Source: Plantago elongata (lineage: Eukaryota > Streptophyta > Magnoliopsida > Lamiales > Plantaginaceae). From it: a stretch of 43,030 bases of DNA. Where the stretch lies: contig JAYMSP010000720.1 in NCBI GenBank assembly GCA_036897095.1, positions 1 through 43,030 on the forward strand, read 5' to 3'. The position numbers and the translations under genes were made by a program. Positions within the stretch are counted from its first letter, which is position 1; the number at the start of each line of letters is the position of its first letter. Below are positions 34,635 through 43,030 of this stretch, in pieces. The notes below the pieces were generated by a model. The model saw only the letters and a list, made by a program, of their open reading frames with translations, was not told the DNA's origin and ran no database searches.

Positions 34635-36330
34635 CTTTTAGAAGCTATATACCTTTTATTGAAAGCGATAACAAAGATTCACAGGGATTTATAAGAACCC
34701 GTAAACATTACAAGGTCAATCCTATTACAAGGAGTCAAAACATAGCAAAAGACTAGAATCAAATATAACACTAGCAAAACACAGAAGCTATGACTTGGGT
34801 AGGTCTTATTACACGACAAAATCTCATAACTAACATAATTAAACCAAACAGTTTTTTGCCAAATACTTTATTCAAGCAGGTTTACATTTGGCGCCTTTAA
34901 AGCCTTCTCAAGTGACATGTTGGAGTAGGGAAGTGAAAGTCTTCTTGCAGCCATCAGTGACATATATTAGAGACATACTTACCAGATTTCCTTTGGACTG
35001 ATTTGAGGACAGGAAGAGAAGAAGAATAAGGTGTTTTACACGAATTCTTAGAACCATTTTCCCAGGATGGTGTGGAGTAGGGAGAGGAGACTCAGTTAAT
35101 TGTTTCTCAGTGGAAACAACCTGTGCCAGCTCTCCAACTTGTGCTGAAACCGAATCAATGGTTTCCAACTTTGAACTTTCAACAACATACCCAACAGGAG
35201 AAGTTACATTAGTATCAGACCGCCTCTTATAGACCTTCCCAACCGGCTGCTGAGGAGATGAATCACCTACCGTCAAATCTTCACAAGGAAGGGAGCGAGG
35301 GAGAACTTGGTTAATATAATCAGAAGACCTTCGTCTGTTCTGAAGAAGAATGATGGGCTCAAATCAAAGGAAGTAGAAGAGGGAAGAGAGAGGCCTCTAG
35401 CCAAAGCCCAAAGGACAAGGAAGGAAGGGAGGCAACGGGATTGATAGCTGAAGAATCACTAATTAAAGAAGATTGGACAGAGTTGATTTCCAACACAATA
35501 TCCTCTTCCACGATAGAGGAGTTTGTTTACAAGGATGCTGAAATTATTTTGAAGAGCTACAGAGTCTTGGGGTAAATTCTCATGCTCCTTTCGCCAAAAA
35601 GGATCAAGTAAAGGGCCAACAGGAGTCCACTCATTAGGAACACGGGTTTAGGATTATTAACGGGACTCCACTTGGGCCAACATGAATAATCATCACAAGA
35701 GTTGGATTCTCTCTCGGAAGATATACCAACAATATTTTGCAGTTCCTCCACGTGCGGGGGGGGGCGGGGGGGATTTTCTTCGAGGGAAAGGATAAGGTCT
35801 TTTTTCAGGATATTTAGCAAAGCAATTTTCCAAAATATGCCCCATTTTGCTACAGTGCAAGCAGAAGTGAGGGTGAGGTTCATGTTGTACACTGATTTTT
35901 AGCTTTTGCCCTTGCAGTTCGACTAGTAAGGAATCAGGAATCAGCTTAGAAATATCAAGTTCAACTAAAATACGAGCTTTCTCTAGTCTAGTGAATGAAG
36001 CTGTTGCAGTTTCAACTCTCAAAGGCTTTCCAAACGGCTTAACAAGTTCGAATAAAGCTTCTGGATTAAACATCAAGACAAGAAGGTGCCACAGAGAGAT
36101 CCAAATAGGAATCAAGGGGGAATATTTGAAAAGGAGACCATTTCACAATACGCATAGAAACAGACTTAACCGGCATAGAATATTTGGACCACAACACATC
36201 ATAGTCATCTTGTGAGACAAACTAATTATCACACTTTTCTTGTTTAGAAAATCTACAGAGAACTTACCAGATAAACCTAGCTTAGCAATCCTTGATATAT
36301 AGACTTTCCCAACTTATCAAGCCGGATGCA
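34635..36330 (-). mobile_element. LINE-derived relic with ORF1 only (minus strand)
   Basis: Reading on the minus strand, the block begins near 36330 with DUF4283-like sequence ('VKSVSMRIVKWSPF'). A zinc-knuckle region and a hydrophilic tail follow. It ends near 34635 with 'caataaaagg', and then an A-rich stretch 'aaaagaaaaaaag', which looks like a LINE 3' tail. No endonuclease, RT or RNase H sequence lies between, although a complete LINE needs about 4 kb for them. It is either an internally deleted LINE or a non-autonomous derivative that keeps only ORF1 and the 3' end. Frames are interrupted. It lies between the convergent J-domain and Pumilio genes. Confidence 0.6.
35693..36115 (-). pseudogene. 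LINE ORF1 remnant (DUF4283-like part and zinc knuckle)
   Basis: The open stretch contains 'IPIWISLWHLLVLMFNPEAL', 'GKPLRVETATASFTRLEKAR', 'ILVELDISKLIPDS' and the knuckle 'CLHCSKMGHILENC' (C-x2-C-x4-H-x4-C). This is the usual gag-like core of plant LINE ORF1. A G/C-rich run at about 35754-35771 lies where the Pro-rich linker begins. It is a different LINE lineage from the plus-strand element at the left of the window, since knuckle and linker sequences differ. The frame downstream is broken, and the protein is not expected to be made. Confidence 0.72.
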
Positions 36331-36823
36331 CATCTGTAAAAGGATGTAATTTTAAAAGACAGTTGTTGTTTAACCGTCATTACTATTGAAAAATATATAT
36401 GATTCAATTTAATCAAGAGATGTTAAACACATGTTCGGCCATATACCTTTTTCTCAATTCCAATTGCGTTTTTGTTAAAAAAAAAAGATATCTCAATCAA
36501 GTAACTTGGATGACAAATAATTAACAGGAGAAGTAATAAAGTAAAAAATATTCCATTAATTAAAACGGCTTAACTATATTGTACATTGTGTAAACAAACA
36601 TATGATTATGCAATTAACTATGGAGAACACTTTAGCTACAAAACTTTTTAATCAGCACCAACCAAGTCAAACTGACAAATTTGAGGATCAGCATAGAATA
36701 TCCAAATGGCCTTCCATAAGAGCGCAGAACATCACGTTTTTTGTGAGAACTGACTGACGCAGCAAACCATCCTCTTCATAATCCTGTATTGCCGTTTCTT
36801 CTCCTTTCAGAGGACCTGTTCAA
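36331..36823. other. 3' flank of the Pumilio gene, no gene seen
   Basis: This is AT-rich DNA downstream of the minus-strand Pumilio stop codon, including its likely 3' untranslated region. I see no exon or repeat end. Confidence 0.45.
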
Positions 36824-39800
36824 CTAAGTTATGACGAGATCCCCACTCTTTACGAATGGCTGTAACTCTTTCTTAGCTAGTGCTTTTACTGCTGGATCTG
36901 AGCTCTCTAAGAATGCTTTGACCACCTTTGAACTACAAGACAACAGGATGATATAAGAAACAGTCTAATCAAACATGCAAGATGAAACTAAATTAACTCT
37001 CTTGTGTAGGTCTCGGTTGATTTCAATTCCTTTAAACCAATGACCATTTTTCTATTGCATTACTTTTGGGAAACCACATCTCATCAAATGAAGAACACGT
37101 AATAATGAAATTGATCAAAACCTTTAATGTTTGGAAAGGGTGAATTTCATGTGAACAATTGTTGAAAGACGAGGAGATTTGAGCAAATTGTTTATAACAG
37201 AGTCCATGAAGTGCTCTAACCTGTGGCCTTTCACCCAAGTTTTGCAATTCCCTTTCAGAGCACTTTCCCACAGGACAGAAGCAAATGCAGGGCAGTTTAG
37301 GACAAGTTTTCTGATGCTCCTGCTGGAATAGAACTCTTCTAGAATATGCTGTGCTTCTGGTGGCTCAGCAGCAAGAGATGCTATTGCTTCATGCAACACG
37401 CGCAACTTTTCATCTAAAGTTGGGTGGAGTATCTTATCAGCGCCGCCACTTGCAACCTACATATGTATTTGGATATACAAGTTAAACAAAAAGCCACCAA
37501 AATAAACACCAGGGAGTCTTTTTTATGGCTTCATTTGGGTTTGAGGGAAAATGGCGGAAAAGAAAAAAAATATTAATTATACTATCAGGGGAATGAAATA
37601 TTAAGCATTCAGAGAGACTATTCTGAATTAAAGGCAAGCATCATAGACAAAAAAAAATCAGTGAGCAGTCAATTTCAAGATACGGAATAAGTATGAATAT
37701 TGGTTTCAGAGGATGACAACCTCATAAATGATATCTTTCCCGATCATAGACTTGAGCATGTCTCCTGCTATTTTGCAACATACATCAACAATGTTCTGCA
37801 AAAATAATGAACAAATAATTGAAGAAATGTACATGAATGTACAAACACTTGATCAACTGCAAACTGGCTGCTTAATTGGAAGTTGAGAACGGTAAGAAGA
37901 AATCACAGAATGATCAAATACAAAAATAATACTGAAGCAATTACTAGCATAATATAGAAACAGACCTCAGCAAGCCCACTGTCGACTAACAGCTCTTGTC
38001 TCCGTTTAAAAGGATCCTTCTTGCCACCCTCATTTAGCTGTGTATTATCATCAGAATTATCACCTTCACCATTACTCTCCTTATCAGCAGCTTCACTATC
38101 ATCCAATTCAGCCTAACATGAAACAACAAATTAACTTATCTTCCTCGACATTCAGTGTTGATGAAAAGATTTCTGGGATTTGTCCAATAGAACAGGAGCA
38201 AATATTAAAGACAATAATAGGAGAAAAACAAAAACAGTGAATTACCTTGTTAGTCATAGATGGAATAGACATACTCAATGAAGCTAAATCATCAGGACTG
38301 AAATATGAGGTCGAGTTGGGGTGAAGTAGCTGGAGTAGAGGGCGCTTTCCGTTCTGCAAAGGAGGAATAACAGAGTCATGAATACTTGATGATGATGATG
38401 ATGATGATGATTTAATCATAGAATAAGTAAAAATTGGCGTATGCATAGACCAGATAACGAAGTGCAGCTCAGTTCGTAATGCGTTTCCCCTCCAACCAAT
38501 AGGTCGGGGTTCGAGCCACATTTGCCATTTAAACAATAAATATATAATCCTGTAGCTGAGATTGACTATACATTCGGTAAAGGCAAATTTGAGCTTGGAC
38601 TATGGGCCATAATGTTATCAAAAGTCTGACAGTACGACATAATCAACTCAAAAATTAATGGTAGAGGCAGTGGTATGAAGGCCTCAGACAACTTTCAAAG
38701 AATTGCAAATGCAAAGAATCAAAATCAGGCACCACAAAGGGGCAGTTCCATTTCACTGCTGAGAGTCATAGTAGATGCTGCTAGATGGAACTGGTGAAAA
38801 CCAAACCTGGTGCAGAAGAAGTTCCTTCAAGTTCCCCTCGAGTTCACGAATAACAATCTAGGACACAGAAGATGCAACAGTAAGAAGTGATAAGTTGGTA
38901 AACCTAGTATCACTATAAACGGTCATAATAACAAATTGAGAAACACAAACCTTCGATACAAGTTTTGTGTCGTCAACAACAGAAAAGATGCAGGCGAGTA
39001 CCTATAATATATTGAACAGGAAGAGCAAAAGGTCATTAAGATAATAAGCTATGCGTAAGCTAAGAATTAAGTTTTACTCAAGTTAACCGTTAACCCACAA
39101 ATAAAACCAATTAGCAAAAATACAGGATGTTTGTTTCTTGAGTTTAATTACAAGATAATGGAGATAAATCGTACAAAAAAAAGAAAAAGAAAAACAGAAA
39201 CTAACTGTGATATACTCACATTAGCCCCAAATTTGTCTTGAGCCATTTTCACAACATGCCCTTTCATTCCTTTGATTATTTTTTTCCGCTCCTGAACAAA
39301 TATAAGATAAAATGACAAACATTAGCACAAACTCATTTATTTAGTCCCCATAAGTATAAACTGCATAACCTATTAAAAGACTAGAAATCCCCTACATTGA
39401 CTAAAGTAAATATGATGTCCTAATATGGAGTACATGTTGATTTATGGGTAAAGCTAATTTTAATTTTATTTTTTTTGTAATTGAAGTGTAATGATGCTCC
39501 TGAAATACTCAGATATACTATAGCCAAAATACTATTGTTTGAGTTGATATACTACACCTTGACTTGAAATTTTCACATATACTAAAATACTCCCTCCGTT
39601 CCATTAAAAGCTTCCTAAGGGGTTGCTTTCTCTTAGTTTAAGGAGAATGGGTAGTTTGTCTGTGATAGTATATTGATAAATTTGTAAGTAGATGATAAAG
39701 TAAGTAAGAGAGTGAATAAAATAATCATAAAGTAGGTAAGATATACTACTCGAAATAATCAGATATACTACAGTTAAAATACTACTACATATGAGTTAAT

Positions 39801-41365
39801 ATAGTACACAATAGACTTGATATACTTCTTGAAAATTACTAGATTAATTTTTGTTACCAACTTTGACCGCAAATTACTTCCACATTACACAACAAACAAA
39901 TATAGTAAAAATATAAAGTTATATAATGAATATAAATCAAGCATATTTTCCTAACATAACTTTGTATATATGTTTTCATTATAATTCAAGGGCAAAAGTC
40001 TGCAAATTACATTTTTTTCATTATAATTTCCTAGTAACATTGGTCTGAACTACATACCGAATCTTACAATGACAATGAGTAGTTGTATTGCTCATTATGC
40101 ATTGAAAATTAAATGGTTATCGGCAAAATTTGGGTATTTTTCCGTTGTTTTCACTAATTTAGCCAAAATGAATAAAAGCATATAATTGCGTCCAGTTGAC
40201 AATACTTGATGAAGTAATCATATACCTTTGCACTCCCATATTTAATACAAAGAATAGCAAGCCTGGATCCCTCTTTTGTGTGAATCATCCTAACAAGTTC
40301 TAAACCAGACAGCTGCTCAAGTAAATCTGTTGCAGAAGACTTCAAAGACATGATTTAGTGGTAATAGGATATTGTAACATCATCAAGTTACAATGAAGCA
40401 AATATGCAGTGATATGTTGAACCTCAAGTACCTTATCAGCAATGGTCAAATATTCAATGAAGACTCTATGTACAATAGAGTGATCAATTATCCCTTTCTC
40501 CAAAATCGGTTGAAGCACAGTTGTCATGTGACGTATAACAGATGACTTCTGTAATTTTAGCTTTGATATTACATCCACCAGCCTGTGACAGTAAAAGTCA
40601 TTGTGAGATATCCTGCCTTCGGAGGACAAGATAATTATCCACATATAGCCGATATTGATTGTAACATTAAACACACAGCCAGTAACCAAAACATCAAAAT
40701 AATTGAAAACTACATGATTCATTACATTCTTGAATCTTGATTCTACTGAAACGCATGTTAGTATACATACAGTAGTCTCATATTGTCAAAAGGCTCAAAA
40801 CAGAATTTACGGGTTGTATTTCGTGAAGTTTTTATTTGTATACCTCACAAGGTAGAAACGTCAGCTTTAAGAAATATACTATGTATCTTCACAAATTGCA
40901 ACTTTAACATAAAAGCATTGGACCACAATAGTGATATAACATGGAAGTCAAAACGATACCTGGTCTCTTTCATTGTGACCATGTCTTTAAATAGCTGCAG
41001 TTCGGGTGAGTATAGTTCGGCAAGGAGGGATTGCTTCTGAGTTGCATTCCCCAATTCGTAGGCATGTTCAATAACTGTAAAAACAAGCTACCACATGGTT
41101 TGAATGTGCGCATACTCAATGGAAAACAAACCCTGATATGAGGTCTTTCAAATGTCTATTATGCATGTCTATTAGCAATACTGGTTTCAAACATCTACAT
41201 CAAGTAAGAAAGTATGGCTAAAAGTATCAGCCGACTTTCTTTTATTCATCCGTTTAGCAACAAGCTTCCCGTTTACTTTCATGGTCAACAAATAAGGCTC
41301 TATTACTTTAGCAATAGAATAATGCTAGTTTATTGAACAAATTAATTTTCATATATATATATATA

Positions 41366-41397
<32 letters not shown>

Positions 41398-42691
41398 CAT
41401 ATGTATATATATATATGTATGTATATGTATGTATATATGTATATATATATATATATATAAAATATTATAGTAGAGGAATAATTGCCAAAATGTAAACAAG
41501 ATGTATTGTTCAGGACGCCAAAAATGGCCAAATGGGAAGATTTCAACCAGGATGGAGGAACTCAAATTTAGAATACTAGACTTTGTCATCCTATATGAGA
41601 CAATGAAGATATACATACGTCTCAAATGAGAATAAACTGAAATTTCAAAGCATATTCTGTTATTATTTAGAACTTAAGTGTAAATGTCGAGTTGTGTAGT
41701 TTTACATACCAAGTGAACCAACCATGTGCCGAAGAAGAGAAGCGACATGGCCATGGAGGGATGCGATAAACTCTGCTAGCTGGTCTTTTGTTGCTGCACT
41801 CAAACAACATTAAGAAATGAGGGGGCAATAGAAAGAGAGAGAAAAAACAATTGAGTGTCCTGTATTGCTATCAAAGCAACCCCAACTGACCCACACATGA
41901 ACAAAAGAAAATGAATTTTTAACAGTACTGCATTACAACCAAAAAGATTCAGCACAATTAGGGTAGACAAAAAAAGTTATACCCGAAAGCAGCACTAATA
42001 GAACTTTACTTCAGACGTACCATTATCTAACAGCTTGATAATAAGATAAACTGCATATGTATTGCCTGCTAGAGTAATAAAATGAGGCCGTAACTCTGTG
42101 AAGACAGCATCTCTTTCGTCTTGAGTACAATGCTTGATGCAAGACTGTATAGAGAACCAAACAAACATATATTAGTGTAAGCAATTAGAGCCAGTAGGCT
42201 AACAAAGTAACATGAGAGATTAAGATATGCATGAAACCTGAAGAACACGAGATGAGACATGAGAACTCGCAATTTCAGAGATCTTCCCTTTCATCTTCTC
42301 TAACGCTTCACTCACAAACCTTAAGAGAGACATCAGAAAACAAAAGAAAATAAGTTAATTATTATGAACTTGAGAAAATAGAAAGTAAAGAGATTCAATA
42401 TGCAAATTCCGAGCAAGTATAATACGTTGATCTATCTTCCTTTCCAATGTTTCGTCTTCTCATTTTCTCCCAAAGCAGGGCAAGTTCCTGATGAAAATGG
42501 ATAAAGAAAGGGGATTGCTTCAAACAGTAAGATGGAATCTACTTCCTAGAAACAGTGTCAAGCAGAGAAATCATATACTTGATATGTATATATATATATA
42601 TGGAACGATAACAATCACAGATAAGACTGAGATTTACTTGTTCCAGCGTGTAATGCTTCTTCCTCTTCTTCTTTCTAGCTTCAGTCAGTTC
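36824..42691 (-). CDS. PUM24: Pumilio/Puf6-type RNA-binding protein (APUM24-like), 3' part, 16 exons seen
   Basis: Family members are nucleolar Puf-A/Puf6 proteins needed for pre-rRNA processing and ribosome assembly; Arabidopsis APUM24 is essential for embryo development. Exons in transcription order: 42691-42638, 42487-42426, 42319-42238, 42144-42021, 41793-41710, 41074-40960, 40582-40432, 40339-40226, 39291-39220, 39001-38951, 38857-38807, 38353-38246, 38112-37966, 37795-37721, 37456-37221, 36932-36824. All phases agree, giving 544 codons before TAG at 36824-36826. Puf-repeat sequence includes 'SSHVSSRVLQ', 'TLAGNTYAVYLIIKLLDN', 'HGHVASLLRHMVGSL', 'IHTKEGSRLAILCIKYGSAK' and 'KFGANVLACIFSVVDD'. 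The CPL-like C-terminal domain includes 'NGKRPLLQLLHPNSTSYFSP' and an acidic insert 'DDSEAADKESNGEGDNSDD'. The basic N-terminal exon(s) and start lie beyond or were not found in 42692-43030. Long introns hold repeats. Confidence 0.92.
38389..38412. repeat. (GAT)n microsatellite in a PUM24 intron
   Basis: About eight units of 'gat' lie in the intron between exons 38353-38246 and 38857-38807, just upstream on the plus strand of a tRNA-like SINE head. Confidence 0.9.
38450..38530 (+). mobile_element. Possible tRNA-derived SINE head in a PUM24 intron
   Basis: A RNA polymerase III box B, 'ggttcgagcc', lies at 38508-38517, and a box A-like 'agctcagttcgtaatgcg' about 43 bases before it (from 38465). 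The order and spacing are those of a tRNA gene or tRNA-derived SINE, with plus orientation (opposite to the host gene). It does not fold into a clean tRNA that I can see, so a SINE is more likely than a functional tRNA. Its 3' end is not defined. Confidence 0.5.
39501..39838. repeat. Diverged direct repeats flanking a Stowaway-type fragment in a PUM24 intron
   Basis: 39501-39583 and 39751-39838 are alignable direct repeats 250 bases apart ('tcagatatacta', 'aaaatactat/c', 'gagttgatatactacac' against 'gagttaatatagtacac', 'gacttgaaat' against 'gacttgatat'). Between them at 39590 begins a Stowaway-like terminus 'ctccctccgttcc' preceded by TA. No matching right terminus is present before the second repeat, so the MITE seems to be a partial copy about 140-160 bases long. 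Confidence 0.6.
41350..41462. repeat. (TA)n / (ATATGT)n microsatellite in a PUM24 intron
   Basis: Over 110 bases consist almost wholly of TA steps with interspersed 'tatgtatg' and 'acatac' units. The arms are partly self-complementary, so the tract could form cruciform DNA. Open frames through it are artefacts of the repeat. Confidence 0.92.
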
Positions 42692-43030
42692 CTGAACAAA
42701 TGAATAAAAGTGAGCTATGTTACTGTTTGTTGTTGTTGTTCACTTAAGGCCATAGTTACAAACCAACAAAATAACATGGCATGAAATCTCCGAAGACTAG
42801 AGTAATTCGCTGTACATTGGGCTAGATGGTTCAAGTACACTCAGATGTAACATAAAATATTAAGTACGTGGGTAAAGATAGGTATAAATTATAACTGATG
42901 CAAAATCAAGCAAATTGTAATATGAAAAAGATCTTAACTCCAACAAAAAGATGAAGAATCAAAGACATCTGAAATGAATAAACAACTTTTTCGCTGGAAA
43001 CAACCTAATATATTTACTGAAGGGTACAGC
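42692..43030. other. PUM24 intron or upstream sequence at the window edge
   Basis: The acceptor side of exon 42691-42638 is visible ('gttcag' before the exon on the minus strand). In the remaining 339 bases I could not place another exon with confidence. The missing N-terminal exons probably lie beyond the window. Confidence 0.45.

Noticed and set aside
41308-41625. Open frames of 65-105 residues on the minus strand, rich in Tyr and Ile
   Set aside because: They are translations of the (TA)n microsatellite inside a PUM24 intron.

Overview
This window looks like nuclear DNA from a flowering plant, probably a eudicot. The genes are split by many short AT-rich introns with GT..AG ends, and the encoded proteins match well-known plant families across their full length. 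The spaces between genes hold plant-type LINEs, Stowaway-like MITEs and other small terminal-inverted-repeat elements. The wording of the phospholipase D N-terminus reminds me of asterids such as Lamiales, but that is a weak inference from memory. Nothing here looks bacterial, viral or organellar.

Layout. 1-7206: flanking low-complexity DNA, then a long, decayed L1-type LINE on the plus strand (ORF1 with a DUF4283-like domain and zinc knuckle; ORF2 with endonuclease, reverse transcriptase, zf-RVT and RNase H). 7443-8480: a non-autonomous Mutator-like element with long terminal inverted repeats. 8585-12950: a tandem segmental duplication carrying two copies of a small unassigned gene (58-61 codons). 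It is interrupted by a 5'-truncated LINE fragment and by one copy of a MITE family whose other copy lies upstream in the opposite orientation. 13334-15694: poly(ADP-ribose) glycohydrolase (PARG1 type), 5 exons. 16233-27514: phospholipase D zeta (PX-PH-PLD), 20 exons, with three Stowaway-like MITEs in its fourth intron. 28908-30431: protein phosphatase 2C, 5 exons. 32970-34226: a J-domain protein, 4 exons. 34635-36330: a minus-strand LINE ORF1 relic. 36824-42691: the last 16 coding exons that I can place of a minus-strand Pumilio/Puf6-type gene (APUM24-like, CPL domain), which continues beyond the right edge.

The five complex host genes are ordinary single-copy-looking housekeeping or signalling genes: ADP-ribose turnover, phosphatidic acid signalling, Ser/Thr dephosphorylation, Hsp70 co-chaperone and nucleolar rRNA processing. 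I see no sign that they form a functional cluster. Exon models were built by hand from splice signals, reading phase and remembered family sequences. All the listed exons join in frame, giving proteins of 504, 1111, 366 and 256 residues and a 544-residue C-terminal part of the Pumilio protein.

I found no convincing new biological system. The most unusual stretch is the duplicated small-gene locus at about 9.5-12.9 kb, with its promoter rearrangements and near-neutral pattern of substitutions.
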